39,197 bases of DNA from Bacillota bacterium. GTDB lineage: Bacteria; Bacillota; Clostridia; Lachnospirales; Lachnospiraceae. This document shows positions 1-9,327 of the stretch, one piece after another (position 1 is the first letter of the stretch; every line of letters begins with the position of its first letter). Below the pieces are notes generated by a model. The model had not been told where the DNA came from. It did not search any database and worked only from the letters and a program-made list of their open reading frames with translations. The translations under genes were made by a program, and so were the position numbers. The DNA lies in assembly GCA_023434365.1 (NCBI GenBank), contig JAEYSV010000051.1:1-39197 (forward strand), read 5' to 3'.

Positions 1-90
1 TACGAACTTCATCCAAGCGAGAGCGTGTTGCGAATGAACTATGCCTTGCATCACGATTCACAAACAGAATTGTGCAAATTGACGAACTAT
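1..90 (+). repeat. Degenerate copy of a dispersed intergenic repeat
   Basis: Bases 4-40 match the core of the repeats around 28.05-28.46 kb: a CTTC(A/G)TCCAAGCGAGAGCG block, then GTTGCGAAT, then a TATG, and about 30 bases further on the GTGCAAATTG block. The copy is cut by the window edge and is more diverged than the two copies near tyrS. A small hairpin (AGGGC/GCCCT, about 103-119) follows. No protein is supported in this 178-base stretch. Confidence 0.7.
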
Positions 91-129
91 AATTTTAATA
101 AGGGCTTTTGACGCCCTAATCCTATAACG

Positions 130-160
130 AAAAAAAACCGCCGCACTTTTGTGCGACGGC
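130..160 (-). terminator. Intrinsic terminator after ftsZ
   Basis: On the minus strand a 9-10 bp G+C-rich stem (arms 151-160 and 138-146, two G-U pairs, AAAA loop) is followed by a run of eight T (130-137). It lies about 20 bases past the ftsZ stop and closes the division gene cluster. Confidence 0.9.
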
Positions 161-178
161 TCATAATCTATTAAATAT

Positions 179-1438
179 TTATTTGTGACGGTTCTTTTGT
201 AAAAACTCTGGTATTTTTATTCCACTGTGATCCGTATCTTTCGAAGCACCAAATTGAAGACCAGATGCCTTTACATTATTATTCTCATAGGATTGTGGTT
301 TACTATATTCATGCGAAGTTGGGTTTTGATTCGTGCTTTTTGGAGCAGTAGCAGCAACCTGAGAGGCTGCACTACTCGAAGATGCAGCAGCATAATTTGG
401 TTGTGAAGTAAAATTAGGTTTGTATCCAAAGTTTGGTTTTGCTGCATTATTCAAAAACACTGGTGTTTTTACGCTTCCTGCATTGGCACCGGTATCCAGA
501 CCTGTTGCAATTACAGTAATAACGCACTCATCAGGAGTAGACTCATCATACATGGCACCAAAGATAATATTCGAGTTTTCGCCTGCAAGTTCCTGTACAT
601 AAGTAGCTGCTTCATTAGCTTCAATTAAGCTGATATCGCCGGAAATATTAATGATAACGTGACTTGCACCTTCAATTGTAGTTTCCAGTAACGGACTTGT
701 AATTGCAAGTTTTACTGCTTCAATACATTTGTCATCACCTTTTCCAACACCAATACCAATATGTGCTACGCCTTTGTCTTTCATAACTGTCTGAACATCG
801 GCAAAGTCAAGATTAATTAATCCAGGAACATTGATTAAGTCGGTAATACCTTGTACACCTTGCTGAAGTACTTCATCTGCTTTACGTAATGCATCAGGCA
901 TCGTAGTTCTTCTATCTACAATTTCAAGTAACTTATCATTAGGAATTACAATAAGCGTGTCCACACTTTCTTTCAACTTGTCGATTCCATTGATTGCATT
1001 GGACATTCTCTGTTTTGCTTCAAATTTGAAAGGTTTTGTTACAATACCTACTGTAAGAATCCCCATACTTTTACTGATCTCTGCCACGACAGGCGCTGCA
1101 CCAGTACCGGTTCCACCACCCATACCACAGGTAACAAAAACCATATCTGATCCTTTAATAAGTTCTGTTAATTCTTCTCTGCTTTCTTCTGCGGCTTTTT
1201 CCCCAACCTCAGGTTTTGCTCCAGCGCCAAGACCTTTTGTAAGTTTTTCTCCGATCTGAACGCAAGTAGGTGCTTTACACGTTTTTAGATGTTGCTTGTC
1301 CGTATTTACGCAAATAAATTCGACTCCAACAATATTTTCCTCAATCATTCTATTAACAGCATTATTTCCCGCGCCACCAACTCCGACAACAAGGATTTTT
1401 GCAGATGCATCTGATTCGCTAGTTCTAATTTCCAGCAC
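179..1438 (-). CDS. ftsZ: Cell division GTPase FtsZ
   Basis: Tubulin-like GTPase that polymerises into the Z ring at midcell and recruits the divisome. The 419-residue protein has the nucleotide-binding GGAGNNAVNR segment near residue 21, the tubulin signature GGGTGTG at 107-113 and the T7-loop NLDFAD at 209-214 that completes the active site of the next subunit. A Ser/Asn/Gln-rich linker (about 325-400) leads to the conserved C-terminal peptide IPEFLQKNR (409-417), the docking site for membrane tethers. The start is GTG at 1438, supported by AAGGAGG seven bases upstream. It is the last gene of the dcw cluster and is followed by a terminator. No ftsA precedes it, so the tether (SepF or an unlinked FtsA) must be encoded elsewhere. 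Family assignment is secure. Confidence 0.98.
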   Translation of the reverse strand: MLEIRTSESDASAKILVVGVGGAGNNAVNRMIEENIVGVEFICVNTDKQHLKTCKAPTCVQIGEKLTKGLGAGAKPEVGEKAAEESREELTELIKGSDMVFVTCGMGGGTGTGAAPVVAEISKSMGILTVGIVTKPFKFEAKQRMSNAINGIDKLKESVDTLIVIPNDKLLEIVDRRTTMPDALRKADEVLQQGVQGITDLINVPGLINLDFADVQTVMKDKGVAHIGIGVGKGDDKCIEAVKLAITSPLLETTIEGASHVIINISGDISLIEANEAATYVQELAGENSNIIFGAMYDESTPDECVITVIATGLDTGANAGSVKTPVFLNNAAKPNFGYKPNFTSQPNYAAASSSSAASQVAATAPKSTNQNPTSHEYSKPQSYENNNVKASGLQFGASKDTDHSGIKIPEFLQKNRHK

Positions 1439-1668
1439 AGTAGTTCCTCCTTCAACTTAATATTTATCCCTCTTCTTAGCCCTTAATTTATGCCAGATTT
1501 ATGCTTAAAGTTCATTAACAAGTTTCTTTGTCAAATATGTGCTAACTAACTATTTTCTAATCAATTGCGACAATTAGAAAATTCTGTAAATTATGATAAA
1601 TATAACCTCAATCTATACATATGATATATTTTTTTCGAGAAATAATCAACCCTTTCATCAAACTTTTT
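1439..1668 (-). promoter_or_regulatory. AT-rich gap before ftsZ, possible ftsZ promoter
   Basis: This 230-base gap is the longest within the division cluster and holds no gene. A perfect TTGACA -35 hexamer (minus strand, 1534-1529) is present, but at 17 bases spacing the -10 is only ACTTTA (1511-1506). An extra promoter for ftsZ is common in other bacteria and would fit; the sequence evidence for this one is weak. Confidence 0.3.
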
Positions 1669-2412
1669 TCAGGAATCTTCCTTGAAAATTATTCTATCTT
1701 GTCCTTTTACAAAATTCTCAAGATTTAGTTCTCCAGATAGCCCTTTTAGACTCGGCAACACATTATCTAGTTCTGCAATAGTATCGTCATATTTGGTTTT
1801 TTTTCCAAGAATAACCCTAATTTTGTCACATTCGAGAGTAACCGACAGCCTACTATCCAATATCACTCTCGATACCGGAATATCATACAAACTGATCAAT
1901 TGAGACACATCAAGGATGATGTTAAAAATATTCTCGTTATTGACTGACAATTTATGATAGAGCTTCATCTCCTTAAAATATACCCCTTCAAACAGTGGAA
2001 CATTTTTAAAATACTCGGAAGTAATCTCCAAAACTTCTCCATCTTTATCAAAATAAACATATTCATTCATATAAGGTACGCAGCCAATAATAGACTTATC
2101 ATACAGCTCATAACGTATGGTATGCTTGTCCACATAAACGATGTTGTATTTTTGAATAAAGGGAATCTGGATATGCGATCCAAACCGTCCATCCAAATAA
2201 GTTAATATCGTATTATTATAAATAGATTGTTCTTGAAAGTACTCTAATAATTTATCATTTGTATAGTACTTACTTTCTCCGATATGAATATTTTCAATGC
2301 GAAATGAATAATAAAACACCGTAATCAGTGTGGTTAACACTACTACCAATATCAGCAATTTAAACCACGGGGATTTTCTTCTTTTGGGAATCATTTGTAC
2401 TTTATTATTCAT
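1669..2412 (-). CDS. divIB: Cell division protein DivIB/FtsQ
   Basis: Bitopic membrane protein of the FtsQ/DivIB family, which forms a complex with FtsL and DivIC to control septal peptidoglycan synthesis. A basic cytoplasmic tail (MIPKRRKSPW) is followed by one membrane segment (about 17-37) and then a POTRA-like region (about 39-105, beginning RIENIHIGE) and a beta domain, all outside. At 247 residues it is a little shorter than the B. subtilis protein. Sequence identity to the family is low, as is usual, and the call rests on topology plus position between murA and ftsZ. The start is ATG with AGGAGGTC just upstream; eight bases separate it from the murA stop, so the pair is probably translationally coupled. 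Confidence 0.88.
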   Translation of the reverse strand: MNNKVQMIPKRRKSPWFKLLILVVVLTTLITVFYYSFRIENIHIGESKYYTNDKLLEYFQEQSIYNNTILTYLDGRFGSHIQIPFIQKYNIVYVDKHTIRYELYDKSIIGCVPYMNEYVYFDKDGEVLEITSEYFKNVPLFEGVYFKEMKLYHKLSVNNENIFNIILDVSQLISLYDIPVSRVILDSRLSVTLECDKIRVILGKKTKYDDTIAELDNVLPSLKGLSGELNLENFVKGQDRIIFKEDS

Positions 2413-2420
2413 ATGACCTC

Positions 2421-3671
2421 CTATTTCTTAACAATATCTACTCCCAGAGCACGCAGGTCTGCGCAGATATCTTCATATCCTCGTTCAATATAATGTATTT
2501 GGTTAATGGTACTTTTTCCTTGTGCCATTAAAGCAGCAACTACTAATCCTGCTCCACCACGTAAATCCTCAGCAAACAAATCAGTACCATATAGATAATC
2601 TACTCCTTTTATAAGAGCAACTGATCCTTCTGTAAAAATATCCGCCCCCATCTTAATAAGCTGTGACGCATTATGAAAACGGGTCTCAAATATATTTTCA
2701 ATAATTAAACTATTCCCTTTTGCTACTGCTAACACCGACATAAACTGTGATTGCATATCCGTTGGAAATCCGGGATATGGTCTCGTCTGTAATAAATCAA
2801 CGGCCCTTGGTCGTTCAAAGGTAGAAATATTAAGATAATCCTCCCCGATTCCAATTTTGCAACCCATTTTTCTCAGCATGTTGACCACTACCAGATTATC
2901 TGTCATACAGTTTCCACGTAGTGTGATGTTTCCTCCTACTCCGGCTAATGCAGTCATATAAGTACCCATAACAATCCGGTCCGATACCAGATCATACTCT
3001 GCATCCTTTAATTCATTTACACCCTTAATTGTAATTGTATCTGTGCCCGCACCCTCAATCTGGGCACCCATCAAATTCAAAAACCTAGCAAGTTCTACGA
3101 TTTCGGGTTCTCTCGCTGCATTTTCTATTACTGTGATGCCGTCTGCCAACACTGCAGCCAGCATGGTATTTTCCGTTGCTCCTACGCTAATTGTCTTGAA
3201 TTTAACATTTGATCCTTTAATCTTAGTACAGTTACAATAAACGAGATCACTACTCTCAATTACTTCAACATCCATTAATCTTAGGGCCTGCAGATGCATA
3301 TTAATCGGTCTTGACCCGATCTTACATCCGCCCGGATAAGCAATGGTTACACATCCAGTTCTTCCGATTAGTGCTCCTAGCAAAAAGACGGAGGACCTCA
3401 TGCTGCTGACATGCTGTTCCGATACAACGTTTAAAGAAATAGTAGTTGCATCTATAACAACACTATTCTTTTCCCAAATCACAATACATCCAATGCTTTC
3501 TAATAATTTCATCATCGAATATACATCAGTTATTTTCGGACAGTAATTGATTTTGGTGATGCCCTTATGCAGTACAGAAGCAGCAAGCATTGGTAAGACT
3601 GCATTTTTGGATCCGTGTATTGCCACTTCCCCGTGCATTTGCCTGCCACCTATCACTTCTATATGAGCCAC
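2421..3671 (-). CDS. murA: UDP-N-acetylglucosamine 1-carboxyvinyltransferase (MurA)
   Basis: Transfers enolpyruvate from PEP to UDP-GlcNAc, the first committed step of peptidoglycan synthesis, in the cytoplasm. The substrate-binding HGSKNAVLPMLAAS segment sits near the N terminus and the catalytic, fosfomycin-sensitive cysteine lies in PGGCKIGSRP (Cys116 from the start chosen). The frame stays open to a TTG at 3689, but the GTG at 3671 has AGGGGTG six bases upstream and gives an N terminus (AHIEVIGG) of normal family length, so I prefer it. Many Firmicutes have two MurA paralogs, and which one this is cannot be told here. It occupies the place between ftsW and divIB where murG and murB lie in B. 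subtilis. Confidence 0.95.
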   Translation of the reverse strand: MAHIEVIGGRQMHGEVAIHGSKNAVLPMLAASVLHKGITKINYCPKITDVYSMMKLLESIGCIVIWEKNSVVIDATTISLNVVSEQHVSSMRSSVFLLGALIGRTGCVTIAYPGGCKIGSRPINMHLQALRLMDVEVIESSDLVYCNCTKIKGSNVKFKTISVGATENTMLAAVLADGITVIENAAREPEIVELARFLNLMGAQIEGAGTDTITIKGVNELKDAEYDLVSDRIVMGTYMTALAGVGGNITLRGNCMTDNLVVVNMLRKMGCKIGIGEDYLNISTFERPRAVDLLQTRPYPGFPTDMQSQFMSVLAVAKGNSLIIENIFETRFHNASQLIKMGADIFTEGSVALIKGVDYLYGTDLFAEDLRGGAGLVVAALMAQGKSTINQIHYIERGYEDICADLRALGVDIVKK

Positions 3672-3743
3672 CTGGCACACCCCTGACAATAAGAATATAT
3701 TATATTATATGTCAAGAGAAAATATGTGTGAAACTTAAGAAAC

Positions 3744-4889
3744 TTATCGTTCGTATTTGATTTGATTTGACACGCTTAGCGCTAATCCCATTTCAGCTAA
3801 TATGATAGCCACTGACGTTCCACCATAGCTGATAAATGGAAGAGGAATTCCTGTAGACGGAATTGTGTTGGTTACTACTGCAATATTAATAAGCACCTGT
3901 ACTGCAATGTGTGTCAAAATACCCATACAGATTAAGCCACCAAATAAATCCGGTGCATTAATTGCATTGAACAAAAGTCTCCACAGTAACATAACAAATA
4001 TAATGATTAATGCAATAGCTCCTACTAAGCCAAGCTCTTCACATATTACTGAAAAAATCATATCATTATGTGATTCAGGAATAAAGCCAAGCTTTTGCAT
4101 ACTTTGCCCAAGCCCCACACCAAATAAGCCGCCTGATGCAATTGCATATAACCCCTGTAGAATCTGATAACCTTTTTCATGAGTCTCAATGTTATGCCAG
4201 ACATCAAAACGCTCAAGACGATATCCTTCAAGCGCTACAAACACCGCTCCTGCTCCCAGACCCATCATACCAACAATAAAGTAATAAAGTTTTTTTCTAC
4301 TTGCAACAAAACATATGATTCCCATGATAGCTGACAAAACAATAGCTGTACTTAAGTTCTCTATTACGACTAGAACTATCAATGGTGCAGTAAACAAACA
4401 AATTCTCAAAAATCCGATAAATTTGCTCATTTTTTGTGGTGCTAATTGTACTATGTAAGCTGTGAACATAATCATCCCAACTTTGGAAAGCTCAGATGGC
4501 TGAAAGGTTCCAAGAGGGCCCAAATCAATCCATCTTTTTGCACCATTAACTTCCCTTCCTACAAACAATACGATAATCTGTAAGAAGATACAAAGAATGA
4601 ATAACAACGTAATTGGTGTTACCCGGATTAACTTAATCGGTCTTGTGAAAACCCGATAGTTTATTCTCGATATAATAAACATTGCAGCTACACCGAGTAA
4701 CACGCTAATCAATTGTTTTTTTACATAGGCAAATTCATCGCCCGCATTCATCAATGCATTATAACCGCTGGTACTATAAATCATCAGCAGTCCAAATCCG
4801 GCCAGGAATAATGTCAGAAACAATAAGCCGAAATCATAATAGCTATGAAATTTTACTTTTTTTCCTTTTTCACGTTCGTTCCTATTCAT
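3744..4889 (-). CDS. ftsW: FtsW/SpoVE-type peptidoglycan glycosyltransferase
   Basis: SEDS-family polytopic membrane protein that polymerises lipid II into glycan strands together with a class B PBP. The 381-residue protein has about ten hydrophobic segments and the family signatures GTFQPSELSKVG and, near the end, TGIPLPFISYGGTS. A short basic N-terminal tail (NREKGKKVKF-like) precedes the first segment. It may be the vegetative FtsW or the sporulation SpoVE; adjacency to two PBPs, one of them SpoVD-like, leaves both open. It sits between murD and murA. The ATG at 4889 is preceded by GGGAGTG. Confidence 0.93.
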   Translation of the reverse strand: MNRNEREKGKKVKFHSYYDFGLLFLTLFLAGFGLLMIYSTSGYNALMNAGDEFAYVKKQLISVLLGVAAMFIISRINYRVFTRPIKLIRVTPITLLFILCIFLQIIVLFVGREVNGAKRWIDLGPLGTFQPSELSKVGMIMFTAYIVQLAPQKMSKFIGFLRICLFTAPLIVLVVIENLSTAIVLSAIMGIICFVASRKKLYYFIVGMMGLGAGAVFVALEGYRLERFDVWHNIETHEKGYQILQGLYAIASGGLFGVGLGQSMQKLGFIPESHNDMIFSVICEELGLVGAIALIIIFVMLLWRLLFNAINAPDLFGGLICMGILTHIAVQVLINIAVVTNTIPSTGIPLPFISYGGTSVAIILAEMGLALSVSNQIKYER

Positions 4890-4915
4890 CTTAACACTCC
4901 CGGATCCCTATAATT

Positions 4916-6277
4916 TTACCGTGATAACGCTTTTACATACTGCTTAAATAATTGTCCGCGTTCCTCAAAATTCTTAAACATACCCCAGCTCGCACACGCA
5001 GGTGATAACAAGACACTATCGAATGGCACCGCTATCGCAGCAGCTATCTCTACTGCTTCTTCTAATGTATCTACAAACTGATAATCATTAAATCCATGAT
5101 TTCTTGCACATTCTGCGATTTTTTCGCGTGTCTGGCCGAGCAACAATAACTTTTTCACTTTTCCATCAAACGATTCAATCCACTCATCATAAGTAGAGTC
5201 TTTATCATATCCTCCGCCAATTAAAACCGTAGGTCCGGTCATCGCCTGAATAGCCTTAATCGCAGCATCAGGGTTAGTTCCTTTGGAGTCATTGTAATAT
5301 TTTACACCATCTATTTCTGCTACATACTCAATTCTGTGTTCCACTGCAGTAAATGTTTTTACTGCTTTAATAATTGTCTCCATTGGTACCCCAAGAGCGG
5401 TAGCCATAGCTATTGCAGCCATCACATTTTCGTAGTTATGAAGACCCAGAATCAATAATTCCTCTACATTCAATAACTTATGTGACTGACCTTTCGATGC
5501 AATACAAATATCTTTCCCGTCCAGATAATAACCATCGGTAAGTGGCTGCTTGCTACTAAAATAAACCACGTTACATTGTAGTTTATTATAGAGTCCTCGT
5601 AACCATTCATCTTCATAATTCAATACGCAGGTTTGCGCTGCACGCTGATTTTTAGTTACATTTAATTTGGCCTGAAAGTATTGTTCCATCGTATGATGAC
5701 GATTCAAATGGTCTGGTGTAATATTCAGTATCGCGCTTACTTGTGGACAAAATTCATTAATTGTCTCAAGCTGAAAACTGCTTACTTCTACTACAGTAAC
5801 AGAATCTTTGGTTGTTTTCATAACTTCCATTGTATACGGCATACCAATATTACCTACGACTAACACTTCCTGATAGTAGTGTTTCATAATATGACCAACC
5901 AGTGCCGTTGTCGTAGTCTTACCATTAGTACCCGTGATAGCAATTATTCTGCCTTGTTCAAAAAAGGATGCAAGTTCTATTTCACCAATCACTGGAATCT
6001 TATTCTTACTAAATTGGGTGATAAAAGGAGTATCAACAGGTACCCCTGGGCTAACAACAACGCAGTCCACCAAAGCAATTAGGTTTTCATCCGGTTCCCC
6101 TAATATTACGTTAACGGAATTGATTCCAGTCAACTGACTAAGAATTTCTTCTTTGTTTCGGTTCACATTTCCTTCCATAAGAATTACATTGCATTCAAGC
6201 GTTGCTAACAGTTTTGTTGCTGATACGCCACTAATTCCAGCGCCGACAACTAATACCGTTTTCTTCGTTAATTCCAT
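4916..6277 (-). CDS. murD: UDP-N-acetylmuramoyl-L-alanine--D-glutamate ligase (MurD)
   Basis: ATP-dependent cytoplasmic ligase that adds D-Glu to UDP-MurNAc-L-Ala. An N-terminal Rossmann-like domain opens with VLVVGAGISGVSA; the Mur-ligase P-loop GTNGKTTTT lies near residues 116-124, followed by a central domain with the N/H-rich NITPDHLNRH and a C-terminal domain with YNDSKGTNPDAA. The frame is open back to 6343, which would overlap mraY by 31 bases. The ATG at 6277 (AGGGTG seven bases upstream) or the GTG at 6286 (AAAGGA upstream) fits the family better; I use the ATG. The other Mur ligases are not in the window. Confidence 0.96.
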   Translation of the reverse strand: MELTKKTVLVVGAGISGVSATKLLATLECNVILMEGNVNRNKEEILSQLTGINSVNVILGEPDENLIALVDCVVVSPGVPVDTPFITQFSKNKIPVIGEIELASFFEQGRIIAITGTNGKTTTTALVGHIMKHYYQEVLVVGNIGMPYTMEVMKTTKDSVTVVEVSSFQLETINEFCPQVSAILNITPDHLNRHHTMEQYFQAKLNVTKNQRAAQTCVLNYEDEWLRGLYNKLQCNVVYFSSKQPLTDGYYLDGKDICIASKGQSHKLLNVEELLILGLHNYENVMAAIAMATALGVPMETIIKAVKTFTAVEHRIEYVAEIDGVKYYNDSKGTNPDAAIKAIQAMTGPTVLIGGGYDKDSTYDEWIESFDGKVKKLLLLGQTREKIAECARNHGFNDYQFVDTLEEAVEIAAAIAVPFDSVLLSPACASWGMFKNFEERGQLFKQYVKALSR

Positions 6278-6312
6278 CTTGTTCACCCTGATTCCTTTCT
6301 CGTGTTCACGAT

Positions 6313-7272
6313 TTAATTCATCGCAATAAATCCTATCAGACACATAATCGCCGTAACTATACTAAATACAGCAACTACTCTTGTTTCCGACCATCCACTT
6401 AACTCAAAATGATGATGAATGGGTGCCATCTTAAATAATCTTCTTCCATTCGTTAGTTTAAAATATATCACTTGAAGAATTACTGATATTACTTCAACAA
6501 AATAGATGAAGCCTACAATCAATATAAATAACGGCATTTGCAATACGATTGCCGTAGATGCCACAAATCCCCCTAAGGCAAGGGAGCCAGTGTCTCCCAT
6601 GAATACCCTGGCAGGATATACATTGTAAACCAAAAAACCTAATAAGCTTCCAATGACGGCACACGTAATTACAGAAACATCTCTATCCGCAATCAGCGCA
6701 ATAATCGTAAAAAACGTACCTACTAATACCGTGACTCCACTTGCCAGACCATCCAGTCCATCTGTAAAGTTTACACCATTTACCGTACCAATCATTACGA
6801 TAAAAACAAATGGAATATATAAAGAACCAAGTTCTAAAAACAGTCCACCGCTAAATGGTAAAAGAATTGTAGTCCCAACCCCGGTATACTCCTGAAGATA
6901 ATAGATAAATATTGCTGTTACAACAAACTGGCCTAACATTTTCTGCCATGCCTTTAGTCCTAGATTACGTTTCATGACCACTTTTATATAATCATCAAGA
7001 AAACCGATTAAGCCAAATCCTACAGTCATAAAGAGGATAGGAATCATATTGCTGTTTCCTCGTATGTATAAAATACAAGTACCTATTACTGCCATTACGA
7101 TAACCAGTCCACCCATTGTCGGAGTTCCTGATTTTTTACGATGAGACTTGGGGCCCTCATCGCGTATATACTGTCCAAATTTTAGTTTTCTCAAAAATGG
7201 AATTACTATTGGACACAATAAAACACTAATTGCAAATGCAATTAATACCGGAATCGCGAAATCATATCCCAT
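6313..7272 (-). CDS. mraY: Phospho-N-acetylmuramoyl-pentapeptide transferase (MraY)
   Basis: Integral membrane enzyme that transfers phospho-MurNAc-pentapeptide to undecaprenyl phosphate, forming lipid I. From the start chosen the protein has 319 residues, multiple membrane segments, the paired Asp of FLDDY (about 94-95), the metal/substrate loop NGVNFTDGLDG (about 165-175), GDTGS (226-230) and the HHH of APIHHHFE (286-288), all hallmarks of MraY. The frame extends upstream to 7317, but the ATG at 7272 has GAGGTG at the right distance and begins MGYDFAIPVL at the first membrane segment. It lies between spoVD and murD; murE and murF, usual neighbours, are absent. Confidence 0.97.
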   Translation of the reverse strand: MGYDFAIPVLIAFAISVLLCPIVIPFLRKLKFGQYIRDEGPKSHRKKSGTPTMGGLVIVMAVIGTCILYIRGNSNMIPILFMTVGFGLIGFLDDYIKVVMKRNLGLKAWQKMLGQFVVTAIFIYYLQEYTGVGTTILLPFSGGLFLELGSLYIPFVFIVMIGTVNGVNFTDGLDGLASGVTVLVGTFFTIIALIADRDVSVITCAVIGSLLGFLVYNVYPARVFMGDTGSLALGGFVASTAIVLQMPLFILIVGFIYFVEVISVILQVIYFKLTNGRRLFKMAPIHHHFELSGWSETRVVAVFSIVTAIMCLIGFIAMN

Positions 7273-7323
7273 TTTTTCACCTCTATCAGTCTTTCCCCGA
7301 CTTTGCAATGTCACCATTATAGA

Positions 7324-9255
7324 CTATTCCATATATAGAATCAAGTCGCTATTTTTGTCTACTAACTCACCTTTTAATGGGAATTGTTCGGTTACAATCT
7401 CCCCTTCAGAAGGGTAATAAATGGACTCAATTCCAATAGAGGTTGCTAATTCCTTTGCCTCCTTTTTATTCAGACCGAGAAAGTTCGGTATTTCAACTGT
7501 TCCAATATTATTTGCTTCAATCTCTTCCTCTGTATAGTTTGGTTCTATACCAAGGTACGGTAAGATATTATCAAAAATCTCACCTACTACCGGTGCCGCA
7601 ATGGTACCCCCATAATAAATACCCACCGGCTCATCAATCAAAACTAGTGCCATCACTTTAGGGTCATTGGCTGGGGCAAATCCTATAAAACTAGAGATAT
7701 ATTTTGCATTTCCACGAGGTAGTTTTTCACTGGTCGCAGTTTTTCCACCAATGCGAAAACCTGGTAAGTAAGCACGTTTTCCGGTACCACTTGCTACGAC
7801 CTGCTCAAGAAGGTCTTTCATTGTATCACTAGTCTCTTTCGTGACACAGTTTGGTACTGTATTGTACTCCAACGTCCTTAACTCATTCGTTGTTTTATTA
7901 AATATACTGACACCCAGATGTGGGGTGATTCTCGTACCCCCATTTACTACCGTACTAGCTGCCGTTAACAGCTGTAATGGAGTAATCTGAAATCCCTGTC
8001 CAAAGGACATCGTTGCTAGTTCCACAGGCTTTACATTCTCTATTTTGTGCATGATAGAACCAGCTTCACCCGGTAAATCAACACCAGATTTCACAAATAA
8101 GCCTAGTCTGTCAAAGTATTTGTACATATTCTTAATGCCAAGTCGCTCTCCCAGTTCCATGAATACCGGGTTGCACGAATTCTTAATTCCCTCAACAAAG
8201 GTTTGGGAGCCATGTCCGCCTGCCTTATGGCATCGAATACTACGATCTTCTACCTTTCTAGACCCACCGCAGAAAAAGGTATCGGTTAGTTTTACTACAC
8301 CTTCTTCGATTGCACCTGTGGCAGTGACTATTTTAAAAGCACTACCTGGTTCATACGTATCGCTGATGCAGGCATTTCTCCACATTCCATTAAGAAGCTC
8401 CTGTTTTTGCTCCTGTGTAGGTTCAGTGTCTAATGAATAATTTAAAGTATAAGGATCATTCAAATCAAACTCTGGATAATTCACCATTGCCATAATTTCA
8501 CCATTTTGTGGATTCATGATGATTACCTTAACACTATTAGCGCCTTTAGCTTCATACACTTTGGCTGCAGCCTGCTCGGCGTATCGCTGGATATTGACAT
8601 CCAGACTTATATACAAATCATTGCCAGCTATCGGCTCAATTCTAGCTTCCGCTGCGTTTTCGATTTCGACTCCCTTAGCCGTGGTGAGTGTTAGTATTTT
8701 ACCATTCTGACCTTGTAAAAAGGAGTCATATTTGACCTCTAGACCAATAATTCCCTGGTTGTCTCCACCAGTAAACCCAATTACTTTAGAAGCAAGTGTC
8801 TCAAACGGATAATATCGTTTATAGTCTTCATCTATCATAACACCATCAAGATCATATTCACGAATCTTGTCAGCTATATTTTTCGCAACATTTGACTTGA
8901 TTCTCTCAATTGATGATACCTTTTCGACTCTCTTTCGTATGGTTGCTTCACTGAGGCCTAACTCTTTTGTGAGAACACTAATTACTTGCTCCGGGTTCGT
9001 AATCTGACTATGTATAACACTAATAGTGCATACTGGTTTATTTGCAGCAATTTCAATTCCATTGGCATCAAATATTGTACCGCGCTCTGCTTTAATTGGT
9101 CGTTCTCTCTCATGTAGCTCCTGAGCTTTTACCCCATAATACTCCGATCGAAAAATCATCAGATAGGTCAAACGTCCAAATAAGCCAAACGTCATCAAAA
9201 CAATTATAAGAAAAATACTGATAAAGCCCCTACGGAAATATGTTTTATTTTTCAT
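7324..9255 (-). CDS. spoVD: SpoVD-like class B penicillin-binding protein with a PASTA domain
   Basis: Membrane-anchored transpeptidase that cross-links peptidoglycan; B. subtilis SpoVD acts in spore cortex synthesis. One membrane segment (about 10-32) is followed by a dimerisation domain with the RGTIFDANG motif, and a transpeptidase domain with S305-AFK, S360-CN and K505-T-A. The third motif is KTA rather than the usual KTG. A single PASTA domain ends the protein (about 586-643). The PASTA domain and the position just before mraY favour SpoVD; the vegetative PBP is the preceding gene. The ATG at 9255 has AGGAAG close upstream. Serine, lysine and asparagine catalytic residues are intact. Confidence 0.92.
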   Translation of the reverse strand: MKNKTYFRRGFISIFLIIVLMTFGLFGRLTYLMIFRSEYYGVKAQELHERERPIKAERGTIFDANGIEIAANKPVCTISVIHSQITNPEQVISVLTKELGLSEATIRKRVEKVSSIERIKSNVAKNIADKIREYDLDGVMIDEDYKRYYPFETLASKVIGFTGGDNQGIIGLEVKYDSFLQGQNGKILTLTTAKGVEIENAAEARIEPIAGNDLYISLDVNIQRYAEQAAAKVYEAKGANSVKVIIMNPQNGEIMAMVNYPEFDLNDPYTLNYSLDTEPTQEQKQELLNGMWRNACISDTYEPGSAFKIVTATGAIEEGVVKLTDTFFCGGSRKVEDRSIRCHKAGGHGSQTFVEGIKNSCNPVFMELGERLGIKNMYKYFDRLGLFVKSGVDLPGEAGSIMHKIENVKPVELATMSFGQGFQITPLQLLTAASTVVNGGTRITPHLGVSIFNKTTNELRTLEYNTVPNCVTKETSDTMKDLLEQVVASGTGKRAYLPGFRIGGKTATSEKLPRGNAKYISSFIGFAPANDPKVMALVLIDEPVGIYYGGTIAAPVVGEIFDNILPYLGIEPNYTEEEIEANNIGTVEIPNFLGLNKKEAKELATSIGIESIYYPSEGEIVTEQFPLKGELVDKNSDLILYME

Positions 9256-9327
9256 ATCTTCCTAACCTCTCTATATCTTGTTGATTTATTTTATTACATA
9301 AAGAGTAGGGTTATGCCGATGGATTAG

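Noticed and set aside
3686..3715. TTGACA followed by TATAATATAAT upstream of murA, as a promoter
   Set aside because: The TATAAT hexamers directly touch the -35; at proper spacing only TTATTG or TATTGT is found and the start would leave almost no leader.
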